Below are positions 1 through 6,618 of a DNA stretch of 13,976 bases, piece by piece. Numbering within the stretch: position 1 is the first letter of the stretch; each line of letters begins with the position of its first letter. The DNA is from DASXRA01 sp046734315 (lineage in GTDB: Bacteria; Actinomycetota; Actinomycetes; Mycobacteriales; Jatrophihabitantaceae), in assembly GCA_046734315.1 (NCBI GenBank), contig JBKPQY010000134.1, positions 1 to 13,976 of the forward strand, written 5' to 3'. The notes under the pieces were generated by a model. That model had not been told where the DNA came from and did no database searches. It saw nothing but the letters and a program-made list of their open reading frames with translations. A program made the position numbers and the translations under genes.

Positions 1-339
1 GGCTGTAAATGCGGAGTCGACCCCGAGGAAGCGCAGCACCGCGGCGCGTCCTGGCCAGTCGGCCGGCAGGTCGAAGCTGCGGCGATACTCGCCGGTCGCG
101 TTGTCGTCCGGGACGTGCGGCGGCTCGATCGGGAACGGGTACCGCACGTTCGTGTATGCGGGCGCGCCGAAGCCCGAAAGCTGCCAGTGTCCCGGAACCT
201 CGACGTGCGTATAGCCATCCTCGCCGGCGAGTCGGAACTGCCAGGTGCCGTTGAGGTCGAGGCGAGGCGCATCCGACACCGCGTGCGCTCGCGGTGGCCG
301 CCGCCCGGCGCCCGGTGCGAAACTGCCCAGCGGACCCAT
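1..339 (-). CDS. Beta-galactosidase, glycoside hydrolase family 2 (N-terminal part, cut by window edge)
   Basis: The minus strand is open from an ATG at 339 to the window edge, giving 113 residues of the N-terminal sugar-binding domain of a LacZ-type enzyme. Such enzymes hydrolyse terminal beta-galactosides (or related beta-glycosides) in the cytoplasm. The visible signature is LNGTWQFRL (about residues 29-37), then VPGHWQ, PAYTNVRYPFP, PPHVPDDNATGEYRRSF and finally LRFLGVDSAF, a run of landmarks characteristic of LacZ-like GH2 proteins. The catalytic glutamates lie outside the window. There is no clear Shine-Dalgarno. A TANNNT hexamer (TACGTT, minus, 353-348) lies 8 nt before the ATG, so a leaderless start is plausible. 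A GTG at about codon 21 is an alternative start. It is divergent from the MFS exporter. Family is confident; exact substrate is not. Confidence 0.88.
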   Translation of the reverse strand, partial: MGPLGSFAPGAGRRPPRAHAVSDAPRLDLNGTWQFRLAGEDGYTHVEVPGHWQLSGFGAPAYTNVRYPFPIEPPHVPDDNATGEYRRSFDLPADWPGRAAVLRFLGVDSAFTA

Positions 340-347
340 GGTGCGTG

Positions 348-379
348 AACGTACACAGTCCTGCGCCGGTGAGTACGTT
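348..379. promoter_or_regulatory. Divergent promoter region with inverted repeat AACGTAC / GTACGTT
   Basis: The 88-bp gap between the divergent lacZ-like and MFS genes holds a perfect 7-bp inverted repeat, AACGTAC (348-354) and GTACGTT (373-379), separated by 18 nt. Each arm contains TACGTT, a TANNNT -10-like hexamer, facing outward: plus 374-379 for the MFS gene and minus 353-348 for the glycosidase. If both are used, each promoter's -35 region would fall on or beside the other's -10, so polymerase binding would be mutually exclusive. The -35 matches are poor. The repeat could instead be a regulator site. Confidence 0.35.
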
Positions 380-427
380 GGGAACGAACTGCACCGACCG
401 ACGCCGACGCGAAGGGACGGACAGGCG

Positions 428-2002
428 ATGACGGGTACCGCCGCCGAGCAGGCAGCGCAGACGCAGCGTGCGGCCGAGCCCGACCACCGTTGGTGGACCC
501 TCACCGCCGTCAGCCTCGGCATCTTCATGCTGTTGATCGACATCACGATCGTGAATGTCGCATTGCCCGACATCCAGAAGGAGCTCGCCAGCAGCTTCTC
601 CGACCTGCAATGGGTCGTGGACGCCTACGCGCTCACCCTCGCCGCGGTGCTGCTGACCAGTGGGTCGCTGGCCGACCTGTTCGGCCGCCGGCTGTTGTAC
701 CTGATCGGGGTCTGCGCGTTTACCGTGGCGTCGCTGCTGTGCGGCGTGGCGACCGGGACGCTGTTCCTCCAACTCGCCCGCGGGTTCCAGGGCGTAGGCG
801 GCGCGATCATGTTCGCCGTCTCGCTGGCCCTGCTCGCCGACGCCTTCCGCGGCAAGGACCGCGGAATCGCCTTCGGCGTGTGGGGCGCCGTCGCCGGGAT
901 CGCCGTCGCGATCGGTCCGCTCGTCGGCGGTGCGCTGACGTCCGGGCTGTCCTGGCGGTGGATCTTCTTCGTCAACCTGCCGATCGGTGTCATCGTGCTG
1001 GCGATCACGGCTTTGCGGGTGCGCGAGTCGAAGGACCCCAGCCCCCGCCGCCCGGACTGGGTCGGCTTCGTGACGTTCACCGCGTGCCTGGCGTTCCTCG
1101 TATTCGGGTTGATCAAGGCAAGCGACCGCGGGTTCACCGACTCGCTCGTGCTCGGCTGCCTAGCGGCTGCGGCGGTGCTGCTCGCTGTGTTCGTCGGGGT
1201 CGAACTCGTCACGCGATTTCCGATGTTGGACCTGGCCCTGCTCCGGAAACCCACGTTCACCGGCGGCTCGATCGCCGCGTTCGGCATATCCGCGTCGCTG
1301 TTCTCGATGCTCCTGTATCTGACGATCTACCTCCAAGACGTGCTCAGCTACACGCCGTTCCAGACCGGCCTGCGGCTGCTCACCGCGACCGGTGGACTGT
1401 TCGTCGTCGCGGGCATCGCGGGCCGGCTGTCCTCGTATGTGCCGGTGCGGTGGCTGATCGGGCCGGGGCTGCTGATCATCGGCGTCGGGCTGCTGTTGAT
1501 GCGGGGGCTGACCGCGCAATCGCAGTGGACGCACCTGGTGCCCGGGCTCATCGTCGCCGGCGTAGGCGCGGGCCTGGTCAACCCGCCGCTCGCGTCCACA
1601 GCGGTCGGCGTCGTTCCGCCGCGGCAGGCCGGCATGGCCTCGGGCGTGAACTCCACGTTCCGGCAGGTGGGCATCGCAACGGGCATCGCCCTGCTCGGAT
1701 CGCTGTTCGCGAGCAAGGTTGCCAGCGCCGCCGCCGACGCGTTCGCCAAGGTGCCGGGCATTGGCCCGCACGCCGCACAGATCAAGGCGTCGCTCACGAA
1801 CGGGGAGCTCGGCAAGACGCTGCTCTCGCTGCCGCCGCAGGAGCGTCGCCCGGTCGCCTTCGCGGCGCGTTCGGCGTTCACCACAGGCCTGAACTACATC
1901 CTGCTGGTCGCCGGCATCATCGCGCTGGTGAGCGCGGTGCTGTCGCTGGCGCTGATCCACACTCGCGATTTCATCAACGTGGAGACGGTTCCGGGGGGAT
2001 GA
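428..2002 (+). CDS. MFS drug exporter, DHA2 (14-TMS, EmrB/QacA) family
   Basis: A 524-aa inner-membrane transporter of the major facilitator superfamily, expected to export toxic organic compounds by proton antiport. LIDITIVNVALP (residues 36-47) is the TM1 motif typical of the 14-helix DHA2 family. GSLADLFGRR (79-88) is motif A, and GIAVAIGPLVGG (157-168) is the antiporter motif C, followed by WRWIFFVNLPIG. The length is normal for 14-TMS members. I start at ATG 428, where the family similarity begins after a short polar tail. The frame stays open upstream to 245 but that stretch is low-complexity and overlaps the divergent gene. The ribosome binding site is weak (GAAGGGA, about 10 nt upstream). 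Its TGA overlaps the ATG of the next gene (ATGA), so the two are translationally coupled. The substrate cannot be told from sequence. Confidence 0.9.
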   Translation: MTGTAAEQAAQTQRAAEPDHRWWTLTAVSLGIFMLLIDITIVNVALPDIQKELASSFSDLQWVVDAYALTLAAVLLTSGSLADLFGRRLLYLIGVCAFTVASLLCGVATGTLFLQLARGFQGVGGAIMFAVSLALLADAFRGKDRGIAFGVWGAVAGIAVAIGPLVGGALTSGLSWRWIFFVNLPIGVIVLAITALRVRESKDPSPRRPDWVGFVTFTACLAFLVFGLIKASDRGFTDSLVLGCLAAAAVLLAVFVGVELVTRFPMLDLALLRKPTFTGGSIAAFGISASLFSMLLYLTIYLQDVLSYTPFQTGLRLLTATGGLFVVAGIAGRLSSYVPVRWLIGPGLLIIGVGLLLMRGLTAQSQWTHLVPGLIVAGVGAGLVNPPLASTAVGVVPPRQAGMASGVNSTFRQVGIATGIALLGSLFASKVASAAADAFAKVPGIGPHAAQIKASLTNGELGKTLLSLPPQERRPVAFAARSAFTTGLNYILLVAGIIALVSAVLSLALIHTRDFINVETVPGG

Positions 2003-2520
2003 ACGACTACGAGCGGGACGAGACCGACGCGGAGCGGCTGGACCGCAACTACGCCGAGTTGCTGCAGGAGCTGCGCGTCGCTCAGGCGGGCGTGCAGATC
2101 CTGTTCGCGTTCCTGCTCACCATCGCCTTCCAGCAGCGCTTCGCGACGCTCAGCTCAGTGCAACGCGGCCTCTACGTCGGGACGCTGCTCTGCGCTGCAA
2201 TCGCGGCGGCGCTGTTCATCGCGCCGGCTGCGGTACACCGGGTGGTCTTCCGGCGGGGTCTCAAGCAAGAGCTCGTCAGCTTGACCGGCCGGCTGGCCGC
2301 CGCCGGGCTGGTGTTTCTCGCGCTGACGGTGCTGGGCGCGGTGCTGCTGGTCGTCGACGTCGTCGCCGGTGCGGTGACAGCGTGGATCCTGACCGCGGTG
2401 CTGGCATGTCTGTTCGCGTGGCTGTGGTACCTGCTGCCCCGCCGCTGGCTGAACACCCACGGCGCGCTGCCGGATGATGCACACGACAGTGACCGAATTC
2501 GCGGGCAGCACGCGTCGTGA
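1999..2520 (+). CDS. DUF6328 family membrane protein
   Basis: A 173-aa integral membrane protein whose start codon overlaps the stop of the MFS exporter by 4 nt. The charged N-terminus (MNDYERDETDAERLDRNYAELLQELRVAQ pattern, residues 1-29) and the following GVQILFAFLLTIAFQQRF are hallmarks I recognise from the actinobacterial DUF6328 family. Four hydrophobic segments are visible at roughly 29-45, 57-77, 99-121 and 126-146, the second pair joined by a short loop; the tail is polar (DDAHDSDRIRGQHAS). Function of the family is unknown. The overlap with an efflux pump suggests co-translation, but this does not prove a shared job. A strong poly-G run (GGGGGG, 1993-1998) just before the ATG may serve as ribosome binding site. 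Confidence 0.85.
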   Translation: MNDYERDETDAERLDRNYAELLQELRVAQAGVQILFAFLLTIAFQQRFATLSSVQRGLYVGTLLCAAIAAALFIAPAAVHRVVFRRGLKQELVSLTGRLAAAGLVFLALTVLGAVLLVVDVVAGAVTAWILTAVLACLFAWLWYLLPRRWLNTHGALPDDAHDSDRIRGQHAS

Positions 2521-2583
2521 GCCCGCTGGGCGCCTAGGATCGGGTGACAGCCCGGGCCATCGCCGCACCCCGACGGAGGAGCT

Positions 2584-2745
2584 GTGACACGTCCCGATGA
2601 GGATCGCGAAGTTCCCGAGCGCCCCGGCCCGGACGAGGACGGCGAGCTGCCCGAGTTCGAGGCGCCCCTCGAAGCAGAACCCGCCGATGTCTTGGAGCAG
2701 GCGCAGGAACTGCCTGCCGACGACGACGAGTACCGCTCGGCCTGA
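2584..2745 (+). CDS. Small acidic protein, unknown function (53 aa)
   Basis: A GTG-started 53-codon gene preceded by GGAGGAG (2575-2581), the best Shine-Dalgarno in the window, about 4 nt from the start. The protein is strongly acidic (many Glu/Asp, rich in Pro) and ends in EQAQELPADDDEYRSA. I recall similar short actinobacterial hypothetical proteins with a Leu-Glu-Gln-Ala ... Asp-Asp-Asp-Glu-Tyr-Arg C-terminus, but I cannot name a family. It has no membrane segment or signal peptide and is probably largely disordered. A TAGGAT hexamer at 2535-2540 may be its -10 element, giving it a promoter separate from the upstream DUF6328 gene. A strong hairpin follows 15 nt after the stop, making it look like a single-gene transcript. 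Third codon positions are GC-rich, supporting coding. Confidence 0.65.
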   Translation: MTRPDEDREVPERPGPDEDGELPEFEAPLEAEPADVLEQAQELPADDDEYRSA

Positions 2746-2760
2746 GGGCGGATGGCGGGC

Positions 2761-2785
2761 TCGCCGCGGAAATAACCCGCGGCGA
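2761..2785 (+). terminator. Terminator-like hairpin after the small acidic gene
   Basis: Perfect 9-bp inverted repeat TCGCCGCGG / CCGCGGCGA (2761-2769 and 2777-2785) with the loop AAATAAC, 15 nt downstream of the stop at 2745. There is no T-tract, which is common for actinobacterial hairpin terminators. The AT-rich loop in a GC-rich stem makes chance less likely. Confidence 0.5.
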
Positions 2786-2928
2786 CGCGTCGTTGCACCC
2801 GACGTCCGGTCCGGTTGCGTGTCCCCGGGTCCCACAACATAACCGCCGCCGCGGAAGATCGTTCGGCTGAAGCCGCGGCGTGCCCCGCGCCGTCAGGCGA
2901 CCGCACCGGATCGGACCCCGAAGTCGGG

Positions 2929-2934
2929 CACACT
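2929..2934 (+). promoter_or_regulatory. Candidate -10 element for a leaderless transcript
   Basis: CACACT lies exactly 6 nt before the ATG at 2941, and no Shine-Dalgarno is present. This geometry matches the usual -10 spacing of leaderless actinobacterial genes, where transcription starts on the A of ATG. The hexamer deviates from TANNNT at its first base and no convincing -35 is seen. Confidence 0.3.
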
Positions 2935-2940
2935 TGCCAC

Positions 2941-3156
2941 ATGAAGGGTGACCGCGTCGAGATCGTGATCGATGCCGGCGACAGTGCGCTGACCTACGAG
3001 ATCATCGCCACCCGTGCGGGCAGACGCGTTGAGATCAGCCAGGGTCGCGGCGCCGTCGAGGTCACGGAGGTGACCCGGCGCGGGACGCCGGTGCGCACCG
3101 CGCGGTTCATGGCATCGCGGGTGCTGGCCCTGGTCGAGCACCCGGCCGCCTCCTAG
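2941..3156 (+). CDS. Conserved small protein, unknown function (71 aa)
   Basis: A 71-aa protein starting MKGDRVEIVIDAGD. It alternates hydrophobic and charged residues in short stretches (VEIVIDAG, LTYEIIAT, RRVEISQG, AVEVTEVTR) that look like a small all-beta fold, ending in the more helical ARFMASRVLALVEHP. I have the impression of a conserved actinobacterial hypothetical family but cannot name it. It has no signal peptide, metal site or membrane segment. I choose ATG 2941 because the reading frame upstream (open from 2815) is low-complexity and an apparent leaderless promoter ends 6 nt before this ATG. The gene converges on the epimerase gene, and the two share the palindrome CTAG, which supplies TAG stops on both strands. 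Confidence 0.7.
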   Translation: MKGDRVEIVIDAGDSALTYEIIATRAGRRVEISQGRGAVEVTEVTRRGTPVRTARFMASRVLALVEHPAAS

Positions 3157-3998
3157 ATGTGATCCCGCCAGGAGTAGCGGGGCTCGTAGCCGAGCACGTC
3201 CCGGGCGTGGTCTATGGCGAGTAGCGTCCCGAACTCGCCGGGGTCGCGATTCAGCGGGACGCCGGGGAACACCTCGGCGAGCAGGTCCGCCGACGGGCGG
3301 TTCATGACGGTGTCCGCTGCGGCGATCACGAAGGCCGGACTGCCGGCGACCGCGTCTGCGGGTGCCGCAAGCGCCAGTCGGCACGCGGCGGCGACGTCCC
3401 GCTCGTCGACGTAGCCCCACAGATTCCACTTGCGCAACAAGGGGTCGTCCCAGAACGACGGGAATCTGCCGTAGTCGCCGGGCTGCATGATGTTGGAGAT
3501 GCGCAGCGCCACGAACGGTATCCCCGACCACTGCGCGACATGGCCGGCGACGGTCTCGCTGGCGACCTTCGACAGCGCATACGTCGTCGTCGGGAACGGG
3601 TAGTGCTCTTCGTCCACGGGCGCGTAACGCGGCGCGACGTCGAAGGGCAAACCCAGTGTCGTCTCGCTCGATGCCCACACGACCCGGCTGAGGCGAAGCG
3701 TCGCGGCGGCGGTGAAGACGTTGAAGTTCATCGTCGTGTTCGCGTTGAACGTCACGGCCGGGGGGTAAAGGCCGGGTGCCGGGATGTTCGCCAGGTGGAC
3801 GACAGCATCCGCCCCGGAAAGCGCCTCGGCCGCTTGCCCGAAGTCGGTGAGGTCGGCGCGCATCATGCCCACCTCCCGATCCGCGCGGGTGACCGTGATG
3901 TCGGTGCTCATCACGTCGTAGCCGTGCTCCAGCAGGTCGCGCACCACGGCCCGGCCGGCCTGACCGCTCGCCCCCGTGACACAAATCCGATCGGACAC
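3153..3998 (-). CDS. NAD(P)-dependent epimerase/dehydratase (extended SDR)
   Basis: A 281-aa Rossmann-fold oxidoreductase, last gene of the minus-strand run. The N-terminus holds the nucleotide-binding glycine motif GASGQAG (residues 9-15). DADAVVHLANIPAP-like sequence (63-74) matches the second conserved strand, S110/S111 are candidate active-site serines, and YALSK (Y140, K144) is the catalytic pair. Members act on nucleotide sugars, uronates or other hydroxy/keto compounds; the substrate is not readable here. The start is GTG 3998, only 4 nt after the SppA stop (4003), so coupling to SppA translation is likely. AGCAGG sits directly against the start codon and is too close to be a normal ribosome binding site. 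The length is a little short for extended SDRs (usually about 300-350), the C-terminal substrate domain being compact. It ends tail-to-tail with the small gene at 2941-3156. Confidence 0.88.
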   Translation of the reverse strand: MSDRICVTGASGQAGRAVVRDLLEHGYDVMSTDITVTRADREVGMMRADLTDFGQAAEALSGADAVVHLANIPAPGLYPPAVTFNANTTMNFNVFTAAATLRLSRVVWASSETTLGLPFDVAPRYAPVDEEHYPFPTTTYALSKVASETVAGHVAQWSGIPFVALRISNIMQPGDYGRFPSFWDDPLLRKWNLWGYVDERDVAAACRLALAAPADAVAGSPAFVIAAADTVMNRPSADLLAEVFPGVPLNRDPGEFGTLLAIDHARDVLGYEPRYSWRDHI

Positions 3999-4002
3999 CT
4001 GC

Positions 4003-5643
4003 TCAGGATGTCATCGGCACCCAGGGGAGCGTCAGCGGCCCGGCGGCTGGCAGTCCCAGCCGGGCGGCGAGCCCAGCGAACGAGCCCCATGCCGTCCAGC
4101 CGACCTCGGCGCCGGGACTCTCACTTGACCGGGGCGGCCGGATCCGCTCGATCGGCGGCAGCGCCGGGTAGCTCACGAGGTCGACCTCGGCGGTGGCGGG
4201 GATACCGGCGCGCTCCGCGGCGAGTTCGGCGGCCCGATCCAGCCCGCCGAGGACGTCGACCAGCCGGCGGTCGCGGGCATCCGCGCCGGTCCATACCCGC
4301 CCGCGCGCCACCGTGTGCACCTCGTCGCGGGACATGCCGCGGGAGGTGGCCACCTTGCCGATGAACATCTCATAGACCCGATCGAGCCAGCCGGCAAGCG
4401 CCTCCTGCTCGGCCGGCCCGTACCGCGTTCGGGTACTGAACATGCGGGCCAGTTCGCCGATCGCGACGCTGTCGTAGCTGACGCCGAGCCGGTTCCACAG
4501 ACCGTCGGTGACGAGCTTGCCGGCCACCACCCCGATCGAGCCGGTGATCGTCGACGGCTCGGCAACGATCACGTCGGCCCCCATCGCCACGTAGTAGCCG
4601 CCCGACGCTGCGATGTCGCCCATCGACGCCACCACCGGCTTGCCCGCCGCCCTGGCCTGCCCGACCTCGCGCCAGATCGCGTCCGAGGCGACTGCCGAGC
4701 CGCCCTGGCTGTCGACCCGGAACACGATCGCCTCGATGTCCTTGTCGCGCGCCGCTGCCCGGAACGCTGCAGTCACTGTGTCCGAGCCCATCCGGGTTCC
4801 GCCCGGGCGGCGCCCGCTCTTGCCGGACGTGATCGGCCCGAGACCCCAGATCAGCGCGACCGTGCGCGCCTTGCGAACGGCACGCGGGGCAGGCACCGGC
4901 GGGTGCGCGTAGCGCGAGACGTAGAGCAGCTTGACCGATTCGCCGGCCCGCTTGCGTACCTCGGCGTACAGTTCGTCGCGATAGCCGATGCGGTCGACGA
5001 GCCCCGCGGTGAGCGCGTCCTCGGCGGCGACGGGCGGCTGGTCGACGAGCTCGCGCACCCGGGCAGCGGCCAGTCGACGTCCGGACGCAATGCCGTCCAC
5101 GACCTGATCGACCACGGATGCAGCGAGCTGCTGCATCGCCTCGCGGTGTGCGTCGGAGAAGCCGGACCGCAGCAGGACATCCGCCGCGTTCTTGTACTCG
5201 TAGCGCTGGCCCACCTGCGGCTCGACCTCGAGATGGTCGAGCGCGCCGCGCAGGAACGGCGTGCCCAACGCCAAGCCTCCGAGCGTCACGTCCCCGCTCG
5301 GCTGCAGCCAGATCCCGTCGAACGCGGTTGCGAGGTAGTACGGGACTAGTCCGGGCCCCCACTCGCCGAACGACTCGGCCCACGCGAGGGCCGGCTTGCC
5401 GCTGGCGCGGAACGCGAGCACGGCGTCGCGCAGCTCCTGCGCCCGGGCAAACCCCATGCGCGACGGGCCGACCTTGGTCAGGAGCATTGCGACGCGCTCG
5501 TCCCGGCGTGCCTTGCGTAAGCCGGCCAATACGCCCTTGAGTCGTGCCTGCCGGCGTTGCAGGAGCGCCGACACCGGGTCGGCGGGTACGCCCTGGGCGA
5601 GCGGTTCGGTGAGATCTAGTTCGAGGATCAGCTGCGAACGCAT
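4003..5643 (-). CDS. sppA: SppA-type serine peptidase (S49, 67K form)
   Basis: A 546-aa protein with the two tandem S49 domains of long-form SppA, which cleaves remnant signal peptides and other membrane-linked peptides with a Ser/Lys dyad. The predicted lysine is K151 in YEYKNAAD and the nucleophile S347 in DIAASGGYY, matching the known E. coli K209 and S409 contexts. FRVDSQGGS and EPSTITGSIGV are also conserved surroundings. Unlike E. coli SppA (618 aa) the N-terminus, MRSQLILELDLTEPLAQG, has no hydrophobic anchor, so it may be cytoplasmic or only peripherally attached. ATG 5643 lies 2 nt after the regulator gene's stop; the frame remains open to 5925 but that part overlaps the regulator. 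The ribosome binding site is weak, so translation is probably coupled. Family is certain; cellular target is inferred. Confidence 0.9.
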   Translation of the reverse strand: MRSQLILELDLTEPLAQGVPADPVSALLQRRQARLKGVLAGLRKARRDERVAMLLTKVGPSRMGFARAQELRDAVLAFRASGKPALAWAESFGEWGPGLVPYYLATAFDGIWLQPSGDVTLGGLALGTPFLRGALDHLEVEPQVGQRYEYKNAADVLLRSGFSDAHREAMQQLAASVVDQVVDGIASGRRLAAARVRELVDQPPVAAEDALTAGLVDRIGYRDELYAEVRKRAGESVKLLYVSRYAHPPVPAPRAVRKARTVALIWGLGPITSGKSGRRPGGTRMGSDTVTAAFRAAARDKDIEAIVFRVDSQGGSAVASDAIWREVGQARAAGKPVVASMGDIAASGGYYVAMGADVIVAEPSTITGSIGVVAGKLVTDGLWNRLGVSYDSVAIGELARMFSTRTRYGPAEQEALAGWLDRVYEMFIGKVATSRGMSRDEVHTVARGRVWTGADARDRRLVDVLGGLDRAAELAAERAGIPATAEVDLVSYPALPPIERIRPPRSSESPGAEVGWTAWGSFAGLAARLGLPAAGPLTLPWVPMTS

Positions 5644-5645
5644 AC

Positions 5646-6380
5646 CTAGGACGCTAGCTCGGCGAGCCCGTCCGCATCGACAACGTCGATCACCGCGTAG
5701 CGCACCACGATGAGCCCGTCGTGTTCCAGGTCCTTCAGCACCTTGTTGAGCGACGGGCGCCGCACGCCGAGCATCGCCGCGAGCGTGCGCTGCGGAAGCC
5801 GCACGATCGCCTCTACGGCCTCGTCGAGCAGCAGTCGCGCCGCCTGCGCGACCAGCGGCTGCCCGAGCAGCGCGGCGACCCGGTGTTGCGTGCCGGCCAG
5901 GCGCTGCGCCGCGCTTCCCATCCAACGGCGGGCGAGATCGGGATGCGCGCCCAGCAACTGGTCGAAGTCGGAGTGCGCCAGGTACAGGCAGTTGCCGTCC
6001 TGCGTGGCGCGGGCTGTGTAGGGCGCCGGCATGTCGAGCAGCAGTGCGATGTCTCCGTCGACATCACCAGGCCCGAGTTCGCCCACGACGGCACGGCGGC
6101 CGCGCGAGCTGAGGAGCAGCTCGTAGCGGCCGTCACGCACCAGCCACACCCCGCTTGCCCGCTGCCCGGCTCGAAAGAGCACTTCGCCTTTCGCGACCTG
6201 TCGTGGCGTGCCGCCGAGCGTGGTGAGCTCGCTTGCGGAGAGCGGTGCTGTCGCACCCCGACCGGCGCTGCGCGCTGCCCAGGCGGCGTGGCGAATCAGC
6301 ACGTCGAGCTGGCGTTCATCGGCGTTGATGAGCTGGAGGGCATGGCCGAGCGCAGACGCGGGCGGGCGTGGCACGCGCGC
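5646..6380 (-). CDS. Crp/Fnr-family transcriptional regulator
   Basis: A 244-aa protein with an N-terminal cyclic-nucleotide-binding-type beta barrel (about residues 55-145) and a C-terminal winged HTH (about 195-228, LPQRTLAAMLGVRRPSLNKVLKDLEHDGLI). The barrel keeps GELGPGD and GDIALL, the counterpart of the phosphate-binding GELGLF stretch of CRP, but the Arg-Ser pair that contacts cAMP in E. coli CRP is replaced in MPAPYTARA. There is no Fnr-type cysteine cluster. It therefore probably senses another ligand or none. An extra 50 residues precede the barrel. ATG 6380 and GTG 6374 are alternative starts two codons apart, neither with a good Shine-Dalgarno. It is 10 nt after the small upstream ORF and 2 nt before sppA, placing it inside one transcript. 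Confidence 0.87.
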   Translation of the reverse strand, partial: ARVPRPPASALGHALQLINADERQLDVLIRHAAWAARSAGRGATAPLSASELTTLGGTPRQVAKGEVLFRAGQRASGVWLVRDGRYELLLSSRGRRAVVGELGPGDVDGDIALLLDMPAPYTARATQDGNCLYLAHSDFDQLLGAHPDLARRWMGSAAQRLAGTQHRVAALLGQPLVAQAARLLLDEAVEAIVRLPQRTLAAMLGVRRPSLNKVLKDLEHDGLIVVRYAVIDVVDADGLAELAS

Positions 6381-6390
6381 ATTGTGGCAC

Positions 6391-6606
6391 TCAGCCAGCG
6401 ACTGGTTCGACCACCCGGGTGCAGGGGTCGATCCGGTCGGCCAACCGGGCGCGCCTGCGGGCCGAGGCGCGCAGGAACGTCGCCAGCGCCGCGCGCAGCC
6501 GCGGCTCGGATGGCTGGGGTTCCGGAACGACCGGCGCGTTCGGCAGAGCTGAGGACGCGACGGTACCGGTGTTGCGGACGGCGATGTCGGATGCGATGGG
6601 CAGCAT
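6391..6606 (-). CDS. Small protein of unknown function (71 aa) between two regulators
   Basis: A 71-codon ORF starting at ATG 6606, 12 nt after the LacI stop, with AGAGAGG (minus, 6620-6614) 7 nt upstream as a good Shine-Dalgarno that overlaps the LacI stop codon. It ends 10 nt before the Crp/Fnr start. Codon third positions are GC-rich, as in its neighbours. The product has a Ser/Pro-rich first half and an Arg/Leu/Ala-rich second half (LRAALATFLRASARRRARLADR, about residues 37-58) that could form a basic amphipathic helix, with a single Cys near the end. I recognise no domain. Its fixed place between two transcription factors suggests it is a real part of the operon, perhaps a regulator partner, but this is inference. 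It could also be a non-conserved spacer ORF. Confidence 0.55.
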   Translation of the reverse strand: MLPIASDIAVRNTGTVASSALPNAPVVPEPQPSEPRLRAALATFLRASARRRARLADRIDPCTRVVEPVAG

Positions 6607-6618
6607 GGCTGTACCTCT

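Noticed and set aside
245..427. Upstream extension of the MFS frame (61 extra codons)
   Set aside because: It overlaps the divergent glycosidase, is Arg/Pro/Gly-rich, and similarity to DHA2 transporters begins only after the ATG at 428.
490..2520. 676-codon plus frame spanning the MFS and DUF6328 genes
   Set aside because: Its first 500 codons are an Arg/Pro-rich shadow of the transporter in another frame; only the DUF6328 part from 1999 is real.
4315..5349. Long plus-strand frames opposite sppA (also 3540-4364 and 5721-6653)
   Set aside because: These are GC-rich antisense frames with Arg/His/Asp-rich low-complexity products and no domain; the minus strand holds catalytic motifs of known families.
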